This document shows, in pieces, positions 20,223-28,918 of a stretch of DNA of 64,000 nt. The first letter of the stretch is position 1, and the number at the start of each line of letters is the position of its first letter. The stretch comes from Chryseobacterium sp. 52 (GTDB lineage Bacteria; Bacteroidota; Bacteroidia; Flavobacteriales; Weeksellaceae). The translations under genes were made by a program, and so were the position numbers. The stretch lies in contig NZ_PEEX01000001.1 of the NCBI RefSeq assembly GCF_002754245.1, positions 4,072,001 through 4,136,000 of the forward strand, given 5' to 3'. The notes under the pieces were generated by a model. That model was given only the letters and a program-made list of their open reading frames with translations. It was not told the origin of the DNA and searched no databases.

Positions 20223-21410
20223 ATGAATACAGAAAACTACGACGTGATCGTCATTGGCGGAGGCGCTATAGGCTTAGCCACTGCATACCATCTCGGCAAA
20301 CGAAAGGCAAAGACTTTAGTATTGGAACAGTTTACTTTTGTGAACCAGCTGGGAAGCTCTGCAGGGGTTTCGCGCCAGTTCCGGATTCCTTACCCGGACG
20401 AATATATGGTACAAATGGCTTTGGACGCTCAGCCGTATTGGGATGAATTGGAAAGGGAAACCAACACTTCATTGCTCGATAAAGTAGGTACGCTCTGGTT
20501 TGGAGACCCGGAAGTACATTCCACCGAAGGAAATATCGCAGAAGCCGAAAAGGCTTTACAAGCTTTAAATGTTCCTTATACGACTCTAACATCGAAAGAA
20601 ATTGAAGAAAAATATCATTTCAGAAACTTACCTGAAAATTATACAGGATTGTTTCAGCCGGATGGTGCCAGCATCAATTTTAAAGCAACGATTGAAACGC
20701 TTTTAGGGTTGTGCCAAAAAGAAGAAAGTGTTCATTTGGAAGAGAATTCGCCTGTATTTGAGATCAAACAGATCGGTAAACTGTTTGAAATCACTACTCC
20801 AAAAGGGATTTATATCACTGAGAAACTGGCGATTATCCCCGGCCCTTACATCAACAGCGTTATCAATTTGCTGGATTTTAAAATAGAAGCTACCTATTGG
20901 AATATGTCTTCAGCTTATTTCAGAAAAACTGATCCTGATATCCAGTATCCGACCTGGTTTGTCTTTCAAAATGCAGAAGGCGAAAATGGCAATCAGTTTT
21001 ATGGTTTCCCTTCGGTGGACTGGGATTATCCGGAATACATACGGGTTGCACCTGATTTCGTCATAGAACCTTTAGAAGAGCCGAATGACAGGTCATTAAT
21101 TCCTAATGCTCAGGAACTGGCTTATACTTCTGAATGGGTGAAAACGCATATGACAGGATTAAGCACAGAACCGGAATATACTTCAACATGTCTCATCGCT
21201 TTGAGCACACTTCCGAATAAAGAACTGTTGATTGATTTTGCACCGAGTTATGTTCCCAATCATAAAAACATCGTGGTATATGCCACCGGTTGGGCCGCAA
21301 AATTCACTCCTTTCTTAGGGAAGATCATGTCTGACCTTACCCTAGACGGACACACAGATTTTGATATTTCTCCATTTCAATTAGGACGTAAATTCTTTAA
21401 AGCTATCTAA
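20223..21410 (+). CDS. FAD-dependent oxidase, SolA/sarcosine-oxidase (MSOX) family
   Basis: 395 residues from the ATG at 20223 (MNTENYDVIVIGGG); an upstream GTG frame is ignored because the FAD motif sits naturally right after this ATG. Rossmann GGGAIGLATAYHL at 12-24, the family SAGVSRQFR segment near 50 where covalent-flavin enzymes bind, and the C-terminal YATGWAAKFTPFLGK replacing the usual Cys-containing covalent-FAD motif of MSOX/MTOX; I see no obvious attachment Cys there. It would oxidise an N-methyl or primary amine of an amino acid, producing peroxide. The next gene, another amine oxidase, starts 15 bases after its stop. Confidence 0.9.
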   Translation: MNTENYDVIVIGGGAIGLATAYHLGKRKAKTLVLEQFTFVNQLGSSAGVSRQFRIPYPDEYMVQMALDAQPYWDELERETNTSLLDKVGTLWFGDPEVHSTEGNIAEAEKALQALNVPYTTLTSKEIEEKYHFRNLPENYTGLFQPDGASINFKATIETLLGLCQKEESVHLEENSPVFEIKQIGKLFEITTPKGIYITEKLAIIPGPYINSVINLLDFKIEATYWNMSSAYFRKTDPDIQYPTWFVFQNAEGENGNQFYGFPSVDWDYPEYIRVAPDFVIEPLEEPNDRSLIPNAQELAYTSEWVKTHMTGLSTEPEYTSTCLIALSTLPNKELLIDFAPSYVPNHKNIVVYATGWAAKFTPFLGKIMSDLTLDGHTDFDISPFQLGRKFFKAI

Positions 21411-21425
21411 AAAAACTATAAGACT

Positions 21426-23189
21426 ATGAATAAAAATACACCTTTAAATTCAGGAATGAAACCTGATTTAAAAATAGAAGTAGCCATTATTGGTGCCGGA
21501 ACTTCCGGATTATACACTGCCTACCGTTTGGTAACTGATAAAAAGTTTACCGCTGACCAGGTACAGATCTTTGACATGAACAATAAGCTAGGCGGAAGGC
21601 TGGAATCGGTTGTTATGCCGGGAATGAATTTCTGGGGTGAATTGGGTGGTATGCGTTATCTGACTTCCCAGGACATTGTAACGACGTTAATTGAAGGATA
21701 TGTTCCTACAAAAGCAGATCCTGAAAAACGTATTCCTGTTCTGAAAGATATCATGACGCCTGTTGATTTCCCTATGGGCGAATCATCAAAGCTGTATATG
21801 TATCTTCGGAAAGATCGTTGTAAACAAGATGCCTGGACAGTTGCTCAGGACAAAAATGAAAAACTGCTCACCCGGTATTATCTGAATGATGATGATCTTG
21901 GTTTCAGTTCGGATCAGCTGTTCAATAAAATTATTTACGATGTTTTAATGGCTGATTCCTGGGTTGCCGGAAAGTATGGTGATAAAATAAAAAAAGGAGA
22001 TTCTATCTACGATTACTCTTTTGAATTAAACAGCAGAGACTGGGATGATATAAAACCTAAACTGATCTACAATTTTCCAAATTCTCCTTATGACCAACGT
22101 AAAGTGAATGATTTAGGATTCTGGAATTTAATCAAAGATCAGGTTTCACAGGAGGGGTATGAATTTTTAGCAAATGGCGGTGGTTATTATTCCAATACCA
22201 TTAACTGGAATTCAGCAGAAGCGTTTCCTTATATGGTTGGAGATTTTTCGGCAGGAACAAAGTACAAAACCATTGAAGAAGGCTATGACAGCATCGCTTA
22301 TGCGCTGGCCAATTCTTATATGGAGAATGATGGGGCGTGCATCTGGTCTGAAAATAAACTGCTTACTTTCACAAAAGAGCATCCTTTAGCGCACACTCAC
22401 AAATACCAGCTGACGTTTCTTAACCTGAAAACCAATGACAAATGGAAAGTGTATGCGAATCAGTTAGTTCTTGCCATGCCGAGAAAATCTTTGGAGCTTC
22501 TGGATCAGAATAATTTCTTTTTCGATGTGAATGAAAATTCTGTTCTGAATGAGAATATCCGTTCTGTGATTATGGAACCTGCCTTTAAAATATTAATGGG
22601 CTTTGAATATCCATGGTGGAGAGATATAGGAATTGATTCCGGGCATTCCATTACGGACTTACCTATGAGACAATGTTATTATTTCGGCACTGATTCTCAA
22701 ACGAACAATTCAATGCTGTTGGGCAGTTACGGAGATATGGACACGCAAACGTTCTGGAAAGCACTGACCGATGATAAAGTACTTTTTGAAGTAAGAGCTG
22801 CCAAATCAGCTTCACTGAAAGAACTGCATGAACTGGATGATGTTCAGGCAACCCAATTAATGGTGAGTGAACTCATGAATCAGCTCCGTGAACTGCACGG
22901 TCCGGAAGTAACGATACCAGATCCTTATGTAACGTATTTTAAAGACTGGACAGATGATCCTTTCGGAGCTGGATATCACGCCTGGAAAGCTGGTTTCTCT
23001 GTTGAAAGTGTAATGCCTTATATGAGAAAACCGGTCGCTGACGAACAGATTCACATTTGTGGAGAGGCATATTCTGATCAGCAGGGCTGGGTAGAAGGTG
23101 CTTTCTGCGAGGCTGAAAAAATGCTGCAGGAATATTTTGGATTAGACCGTCCTTACTGGCTGAGCCCTGATTATTATCTGGGGTGGTAG
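21426..23189 (+). CDS. Flavin monoamine / L-amino-acid oxidase-like protein
   Basis: 587 residues. N-terminal FAD motif GAGTSGLYTAYRL at about 23-35, then the GG doublet LGGRLE and WGELGGMRY typical of the amine oxidase/LAAO family; C-terminal FAD-binding segment with GEAYSDQQGWVEGAF. No signal peptide. The likely reaction is oxidative deamination of an amino acid or amine, with H2O2 and ammonia released. The substrate is not deducible. It forms a tight two-gene operon with the SolA-like oxidase and ends at a hairpin at 23209. Confidence 0.9.
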   Translation: MNKNTPLNSGMKPDLKIEVAIIGAGTSGLYTAYRLVTDKKFTADQVQIFDMNNKLGGRLESVVMPGMNFWGELGGMRYLTSQDIVTTLIEGYVPTKADPEKRIPVLKDIMTPVDFPMGESSKLYMYLRKDRCKQDAWTVAQDKNEKLLTRYYLNDDDLGFSSDQLFNKIIYDVLMADSWVAGKYGDKIKKGDSIYDYSFELNSRDWDDIKPKLIYNFPNSPYDQRKVNDLGFWNLIKDQVSQEGYEFLANGGGYYSNTINWNSAEAFPYMVGDFSAGTKYKTIEEGYDSIAYALANSYMENDGACIWSENKLLTFTKEHPLAHTHKYQLTFLNLKTNDKWKVYANQLVLAMPRKSLELLDQNNFFFDVNENSVLNENIRSVIMEPAFKILMGFEYPWWRDIGIDSGHSITDLPMRQCYYFGTDSQTNNSMLLGSYGDMDTQTFWKALTDDKVLFEVRAAKSASLKELHELDDVQATQLMVSELMNQLRELHGPEVTIPDPYVTYFKDWTDDPFGAGYHAWKAGFSVESVMPYMRKPVADEQIHICGEAYSDQQGWVEGAFCEAEKMLQEYFGLDRPYWLSPDYYLGW

Positions 23190-23208
23190 ATAAAGATATA
23201 AGACCAAT

Positions 23209-23240
23209 AACCCGTCTCATTTTTAAATCTGAGGTGGGTT
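23209..23240 (+). terminator. Terminator after the flavin-oxidase operon
   Basis: AACCCGTCTCA pairs with TGAGGTGGGTT (two G-T wobble pairs) around a 10-base T/A-rich loop, followed by TTCTGTT. Confidence 0.55.
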
Positions 23241-23330
23241 TTCTGTTGGGTATTTTATGATGAAGGAATAAGAAAATAGAGTAAAAAATCTTATATTTGT
23301 ATAGTATAATAACTTCTTTCAAAAAAGCAA

Positions 23331-23486
23331 ATGAAAACATCCCATAAAGACAAGCATGCTTTACATCAACAGATTATGAAATCTGCAGTGGCTTCTTTTA
23401 AGATAGAGGGAATTAAAATATCTGCTGATGTAGCAACTAAGACACTCAAAAAAATTGAGGCTAAGATGGCAAAATCTGCCCAATAA
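23331..23486 (+). CDS. VbhA-like Fic antitoxin, 51 aa
   Basis: A small reading frame from the ATG at 23331 encoding 51 residues. It contains ASFKIEGIKIS at about residues 21-31; SFKIEG matches the Fic inhibition motif (S/T)xxxE(G/N), whose Glu blocks ATP binding in class I Fic enzymes (established for VbhA/VbhT). The rest is Lys/Ala-rich and helical, like VbhA. A perfect -7 box TATATTTG lies at 23292-23299, about 30 bases upstream. Its last 26 bases overlap the 3' end of the fic gene on the opposite strand. Known class I antitoxin genes usually precede the toxin on the same strand. Confidence 0.8.
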   Translation: MKTSHKDKHALHQQIMKSAVASFKIEGIKISADVATKTLKKIEAKMAKSAQ

Positions 23487-24048
23487 GCCCGATCATTGGC
23501 TCATGATTTTTTACAGCAGAACTTTGAACTGCATTTATATATTCTTCAACTTTTTTTTCTGTTATTTTTTCAAATTTTAAAGGATCAAACCCTGCTTTTC
23601 TAACCATAAGATTCGCAAGTATACGGGCTGTTCTACCATTACCTTCTCTAAATGGATGTATAAAAAGCAATTCACCATGTACTGTAGCAACATCTCTTAT
23701 TAAAGTTTCTCTATCTTTATAATCAGATGGTAGTTTTAACAAGATTTCATCTTCAAATTGCTTCATTGATTCTGACAGAAATTTTGCAGAAGAAAAAAGA
23801 AAGCCTCCTTTTGAAAGATTTACATTACGATACTTTCCTGCAAAGGTATATAAATGTGATAATGCCAATTTATGAATTTTCAGTATATACTTCGTATCAA
23901 ATTTAGTACGGCTACGGAGACTTTCAGTTAATATAATCTCAGCTTGCAAAAAACCTTCAAATTCAGAAACACCTATATCCTGCAGTGTTTTTAATCCTAA
24001 CTTATTAGGTAATATTTCAGATTCTTCTCTCGGAATTTCATATTTCAT
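23461..24048 (-). CDS. Fic/DOC-family AMPylase-like toxin
   Basis: 195 residues. The complete Fic core motif HPFREGNGRTAR at 131-142 includes the catalytic His and the phosphate-binding GNGR. The flap region (GFLFSSAKFL) is near 82-91. No inhibition motif is evident inside this protein, consistent with class I Fic proteins inhibited in trans. Fic enzymes transfer AMP to target proteins; in VbhT/FicT these are gyrase and topo IV. The convergent 51-residue VbhA-like gene supplies the (S/T)xxxE(G/N) motif. No consensus -7 box was found upstream of fic, whereas the antitoxin has one. Confidence 0.93.
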   Translation of the reverse strand: MKYEIPREESEILPNKLGLKTLQDIGVSEFEGFLQAEIILTESLRSRTKFDTKYILKIHKLALSHLYTFAGKYRNVNLSKGGFLFSSAKFLSESMKQFEDEILLKLPSDYKDRETLIRDVATVHGELLFIHPFREGNGRTARILANLMVRKAGFDPLKFEKITEKKVEEYINAVQSSAVKNHEPMIGLIGQILPS

Positions 24049-24198
24049 AAATGTAATTTATTTAGGCTAACTCATTATGATAAAAAAACAATATTTAATA
24101 TTTAACTGATAATCAATAATTTGAATTCACTATAAAGCATTTAAACAGACGATAATCCTTACGTCAATAATAATTATATCATATATGACAAGGTAATA

Positions 24199-27075
24199 TT
24201 AGTAAACAGTCACCGGACCCACCAGTCCCATAGACTGTAGTGGCTGGTCTTTCTTTTTAAGGTTCGTCCAGTATTGTGCAACTACGTTATCTTTAAGGGT
24301 TTTCATATAGTTTCCCATAACAGTAACTACTTTTACTTCTATGTCATTTACGCCTTCCCGAAGTAAGCCGTTCAGAGGATAAATTCTCCGCCCGAACCAT
24401 TGTGTTCCCGCTTCTACTCCATTAACATATACCTCACAGATTCCATATACAGTTCCCAGGTTCAGGTAATGTTCTTTATTTTTTACATCTGTTAACTCAA
24501 ATGTATTGCGGTATATCGCTGTTCCTGCAAAATGAGAATAGGCGGGCAACTTTTTCAGATCAGTGAGCTTATTCAGTTCCTCTTTTTTAACGGTGCCATC
24601 ATAGTGTCTGAATTCCACATCCCATTTACTGTTGAGTTCTGTTAAGTTATTTCTGCTCAAGGGGCTATTTTTCCAGGAATTCCCTTTTTTATCATGATCA
24701 AAAACCATCAGTTTGGAATCAGCCGGACCCAAGTTAATACGCAAACGCCCTTCCACCAGTTCCAGTTTAAATCTTTTGCCCGTCACAGCATCCCATAGCC
24801 AAGCTTGTTTGTGCTTAATAACATTTTTCTCAAATGTAATATCCAGCGACGTACTGTGTTTACTGCTTGAATTATTGAACAGGAAAATTTCAGCTTCATC
24901 GGTTTGATACCGCACTTGTGTGACAAAGGTCTTTGGTGCCTGAATTTTTACATAAGGCGTAATTTTATATTTTACCTGAATGGTTTTATACCAACCCATG
25001 AAATCAGCTGCCGGTTTGTTGATGAAGACAAACCGATCCGGGTAGGTCTGCATTTTCCTGATCCAGTCCTGTACTTCCAGGTCTCTTTTTTCATAATGAG
25101 TCCAGCCGGTAGACCTATCCGGTGTGGCTTCGATACAGAAGATCCTTCCGCCACCGCTTACAAATTCATATAATTTCTCAGCCGTAGCTGTATCCAGACT
25201 ATGCACTTCGATCAGAAATAAAGTGTGATACTTTCTCTTGCCATAGGTGAGGAAACCTTTTTTCACATCCGAATCATTAATCACCCGCTCCGAAACATAA
25301 TCACAGGCATTACCGTTCTGATGAATAGATTCCCATATCAAAGCCTGATAAGCCGGTGATACAATTGTAGGGAAAGGTTCATTCTGAGCTCCATATACCG
25401 ACCACTGATCGGCAAAAGGGGCCAAAAGGGCGATATCCGCAAACATCGTTGCCTGCTGTAATATGGCAGACAGTCTTGCACGGTAATCTGTATAATGCTT
25501 GAAATACGGCCACATTGTATTCTTCTCATTGAAATATCCTCCATAGGTAATCCAGCCGGGAAAAGCGGCCTCTGGCGGCGAGTAATTAAATCCATGAAAA
25601 ACAGGATGGGTAACTCCGGATATGGTACTCTGGTCTCCTGCTATTTTCAGAATTTCCAGCGATTCATTAAAAACCATATCAGTATTGGTGAGTTCTTCGG
25701 AACTGATAAGCTTTTTGTCCTTTAAATGGGCCGCGGAGGAAACCAATTTATTGATCATGGTATTTCCCCTTCCCAGATGCCAGGGATACTGCAAGAATTT
25801 TTCTTCGCTGATATCTTCTCCTATTCCATACTTCAGCCACGTTTCACATTCTGGAATGTCCAGTTCAAAACTTCCTTCCAGTGGAAAATATCCCCGTCCA
25901 TATGCCTGTGCTCTCGATTTTATATTATTGTCTTTACACCACTGCGCAAAAGTATGGACAAATCTTTCTTCGAATATTTCTGCTTTGGTCAGTTCGAAAT
26001 CATAGCGCATCCGGTCCATCATCTTTTTAAACTCGGTGCCCATTTTTACCGGATAAAGAATATTTTGTCCGGTGGTATTTCCCATACTTCCGATTTTAAA
26101 CAGGACAAATGGCAAATAAGGGTATAAATCGTAGCCTCTTCTCTTTTTAAATTCACTCATCATATCGCTGCTCCAGTTGGTTCCTTCTGTCTCCAGACTG
26201 TCGATGAAGAAAGACCGGATCCTAGGAGCAAGCGGTCCTATTTTCTGCTGAATTGTGTCGCTCATTCTGTTGAGGTATTTCTTTACCGCAGCTGTATCAT
26301 AATGATTCAGTACAGGTCCCATCCCGCCCGGAGCGCCTTGAATTACACTCATAAAGCCTTCTGCTTTTACCAATGCATAAACAGCGTACTCCCCTTTCGG
26401 TACTGAAACTTTGATCCTTCCGTTTTTAATCTGGTCTGACAGGTTAATGACTTCGTCCATATGATTGAGCGGATCAGGTACAAGTTTTACCTCCAGCATT
26501 TCCAATGTCCTTCCGCTATATGGATTGGTAATGGCAGGATCAGCTTCTTTATAGAGATCAAAAAGGGAAAATTCTGTTTCAAGTGGTCCTTTCAGTTTTT
26601 TTACAGCGGAAACCACAATCTGTGAACGTTCCGTCCCTTCCAGAAAATCGCCACCCACGGGAAATCCGGTACCTACAAGTAAATCGCAGGTGATACCCAG
26701 TGACCGGGCTTCTTCAAGAGTGAATCTTAATAATTCGATCCATTCGTCACTTAGCCATTCTACACTTCGCCTTCCCATATCATCGGTACGTAGAGGAAAT
26801 GATATCGGGTTAATTTCTACCCCGCCTATACCCGCTTCTTTCAAAATCCTGAGTTCGCGTGCCAGTTCTTTTTTTTCTATTTTATTACCATTCCACCACC
26901 AGCGTACAAATGGCCGGTATTGGTTTTCCGGGTTAGTGAATATTTTAAACAGTGACTTGTATTGGGGTAAACTTTCGTCTATTAACCCTGCATAGGTATA
27001 TGATGGCAATATATTCGCCAAAGCCAAACCGGATGCTGCCAATGAACTCTGTTTCAAAAAATCTCTTCTTTTCAT
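24199..27075 (-). CDS. GH106-like alpha-L-rhamnosidase family glycosidase, Tat-exported
   Basis: 958 residues. The N-terminus carries a Tat signal (KRRDFLKQ, then an Ala/Leu-rich stretch ending near TYA at 29). The diagnostic GH106 opening follows (FTNPENQYRPFVRWWWNG at about 46-63, then GGVEINPI). The catalytic TIM barrel continues to about 600; the C-terminus (about 800-958) is a GH2-like beta-sandwich (YVNGVEAGTQW, LREGVNDIEV). It would cleave terminal rhamnose from plant or bacterial glycans in the periplasm. No SusC/SusD pair or other glycosidase is adjacent, so it is not in a classic polysaccharide utilisation locus. Confidence 0.88.
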   Translation of the reverse strand: MKRRDFLKQSSLAASGLALANILPSYTYAGLIDESLPQYKSLFKIFTNPENQYRPFVRWWWNGNKIEKKELARELRILKEAGIGGVEINPISFPLRTDDMGRRSVEWLSDEWIELLRFTLEEARSLGITCDLLVGTGFPVGGDFLEGTERSQIVVSAVKKLKGPLETEFSLFDLYKEADPAITNPYSGRTLEMLEVKLVPDPLNHMDEVINLSDQIKNGRIKVSVPKGEYAVYALVKAEGFMSVIQGAPGGMGPVLNHYDTAAVKKYLNRMSDTIQQKIGPLAPRIRSFFIDSLETEGTNWSSDMMSEFKKRRGYDLYPYLPFVLFKIGSMGNTTGQNILYPVKMGTEFKKMMDRMRYDFELTKAEIFEERFVHTFAQWCKDNNIKSRAQAYGRGYFPLEGSFELDIPECETWLKYGIGEDISEEKFLQYPWHLGRGNTMINKLVSSAAHLKDKKLISSEELTNTDMVFNESLEILKIAGDQSTISGVTHPVFHGFNYSPPEAAFPGWITYGGYFNEKNTMWPYFKHYTDYRARLSAILQQATMFADIALLAPFADQWSVYGAQNEPFPTIVSPAYQALIWESIHQNGNACDYVSERVINDSDVKKGFLTYGKRKYHTLFLIEVHSLDTATAEKLYEFVSGGGRIFCIEATPDRSTGWTHYEKRDLEVQDWIRKMQTYPDRFVFINKPAADFMGWYKTIQVKYKITPYVKIQAPKTFVTQVRYQTDEAEIFLFNNSSSKHSTSLDITFEKNVIKHKQAWLWDAVTGKRFKLELVEGRLRINLGPADSKLMVFDHDKKGNSWKNSPLSRNNLTELNSKWDVEFRHYDGTVKKEELNKLTDLKKLPAYSHFAGTAIYRNTFELTDVKNKEHYLNLGTVYGICEVYVNGVEAGTQWFGRRIYPLNGLLREGVNDIEVKVVTVMGNYMKTLKDNVVAQYWTNLKKKDQPLQSMGLVGPVTVY

Positions 27076-27656
27076 GAACGATCATGCATTTAAATTATAA
27101 CGGCTGTGTAATAGATATTTCATCCACAGATTCTGGTTCTGCTGTTGCAGAAACGAAATTACTAACCCTTTAAAATTACGGTTTAGTAATGTATTTTTTC
27201 ATCCTAAAAAATATACATTTTTCGCCAATCATTATTTTAAAATTAAAAAAGATAAAAATATCCACATCTATATCTCTGACAATGGAAATAATTAAGAAAA
27301 AAAGCTTCACCGATGTAAATAAATAAGATAAGCTTGTGTAAAAAACAGGCAGACCGACATTCATAAATAATAATTTACAACCATTTGCATGGATTACAGG
27401 CAACAATCATCCATTACATTTCTGTTCTCATTATATTTTCATTTCATATCGCTGTCATTAGTATTTTCTATTTTTAAGGAAGTGATATTAATATGATATT
27501 TTCCTAACTTGTATGGTTTAAAAACAAAAGAAAAAATAAAGATACTTGCGGGTAGATTTCACCTTTATAAAAACATATACCTATTTAACGAATCTAAGCT
27601 CTATCATGAGTTTAAGTGATTCAATGCAAGTACCAGCAAAATAGCAGCAGCATCTC
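27076..27656. other. AT-rich gap between divergent genes
   Basis: About 580 bases between the glycosidase and the VWA gene. A 76-codon minus-strand frame at 27176-27406 is Phe/Ile/Lys-rich and looks like chance coding in AT-rich DNA. The region must hold promoters for both flanking genes; I found no exact TAnnTTTG with a matching TTG. Confidence 0.4.
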
Positions 27657-28799
27657 ATGACGAATAAAGATTTTAATTTTCACAAAGGTTTTACGTTCAG
27701 TAAACATATTCCTGAAGAGATATCCCATTTTGACCGGATCTTCGATGTTTTCAAAGATCTGCTTACCCATACTTCCGGTGATATTGAGGAGGCTTTTGAG
27801 TGGCTCGATATGCTTGATAAAGAATATGACATTTTCAACGAAGAATATTCTCTGGAGGATTTTGAGGAAGATTTAAAAAAACGCGGTTACATTAAGGAGG
27901 AAGATGATCCTAAAGATGGCAGTTCAGGAACAGGAAAGGGTAAAAATATCCTGACCGCCAAGCTGGAATCTGCTTTGCGGGAGTATGCTTTAGACCAGAT
28001 TTTCGGTAAGCTGAAAAAAAGTGGCGTAGGAAACCACCGGACCAACAAAACAGGGGTTGGTGATGAGCGGGATGGTGAAAATCGTTCCTATCAATATGGA
28101 GATGATCTATCCACGGTGAATATGACCGAAAGCTTAAAAAATTCTCAGATCAATAATGGAATTTCAGATCTTCGTCTGACGGAGGATGATCTTATAGTGG
28201 AAGAAACAAAGCATAAGGCTCAAATGAGTACGGTATTGATGATTGACATCAGCCACTCAATGGTTTTGTACGGAGAAGACCGCATCACGCCTGCCAAAAA
28301 AGTAGCGATGGCGCTGGTGGAATTAATTAACAGAAAATACCCTAAAGATTCCATTGATATTATTGTTTTCGGAAATGAAGCCTGGCCGATTAAAATCAAA
28401 GACCTTCCCTACCTGAAAGTAGGACCTTATCATACCAATACCGTGGCAGGATTGGAACTGGCAATGGATATTCTCCGCAGAAAAAGAAATACCAACAAAC
28501 AGATCTTTATGATCACCGATGGAAAGCCAAGCTGTATTCAGTTACCTAGCGGAGAGTTTTATATGAACAGCAATGGTTTGGATGAAATGATTGTTTCCCA
28601 ATGCCTTAACAAAGCAGCACAGGCCAGAAAACTGAAAATCCCTATCACCACCTTTATGATTGCTCAGGATCCTTATCTGCGGAAGTTTGTGGAAGTATTT
28701 ACTGCTCAGAATAAAGGAAAAGCCTTTTTAACAGGTCTTTCAGGTTTAGGGGAAATGATTTTTGAAGATTACGAAAAGAACAGGATAAAGAGAATATGA
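27657..28799 (+). CDS. VWA-domain protein (CoxE/MoxR-partner type)
   Basis: 380 residues. An acidic helical N-terminus (EEAFEWLDMLDKEYD, LEDFEEDLKKRG) precedes a von Willebrand A domain from about 188 with metal-binding MIDAS DISHS at 197-201, a Thr in NTVAGLELA and Asp in ITDGKPS. Cytoplasmic. Such proteins pair with MoxR-like AAA+ ATPases as metal-insertion or maturation chaperones. The ATPase is the next gene, 120 bases downstream, across a heptamer repeat. Confidence 0.88.
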   Translation: MTNKDFNFHKGFTFSKHIPEEISHFDRIFDVFKDLLTHTSGDIEEAFEWLDMLDKEYDIFNEEYSLEDFEEDLKKRGYIKEEDDPKDGSSGTGKGKNILTAKLESALREYALDQIFGKLKKSGVGNHRTNKTGVGDERDGENRSYQYGDDLSTVNMTESLKNSQINNGISDLRLTEDDLIVEETKHKAQMSTVLMIDISHSMVLYGEDRITPAKKVAMALVELINRKYPKDSIDIIVFGNEAWPIKIKDLPYLKVGPYHTNTVAGLELAMDILRRKRNTNKQIFMITDGKPSCIQLPSGEFYMNSNGLDEMIVSQCLNKAAQARKLKIPITTFMIAQDPYLRKFVEVFTAQNKGKAFLTGLSGLGEMIFEDYEKNRIKRI

Positions 28800-28810
28800 G
28801 ATATGAGACA

Positions 28811-28852
28811 TCAGATTTCAGACTTCAGACTTTAGACTTTAGACTTTAGACT
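28811..28852. repeat. Tandem heptamer repeat, six copies
   Basis: Six adjacent 7-base units (TCAGATT, TCAGACT twice, TTAGACT three times), followed by a further partial copy TTTAGACTT near 28857. It lies in the short spacer between the VWA and ATPase genes. Confidence 0.85.
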
Positions 28853-28918
28853 TTAATTTAGACTTACAATCAAAAAACTTTAGAATAAAAAAGTTACATT
28901 ATTATTACTTAAAAAGAA

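Noticed and set aside
27176..27406. 76-codon minus-strand frame in the gap upstream of the VWA gene
   Set aside because: Phe/Ile/Lys-rich with no domain, in very AT-rich DNA; expected by chance.
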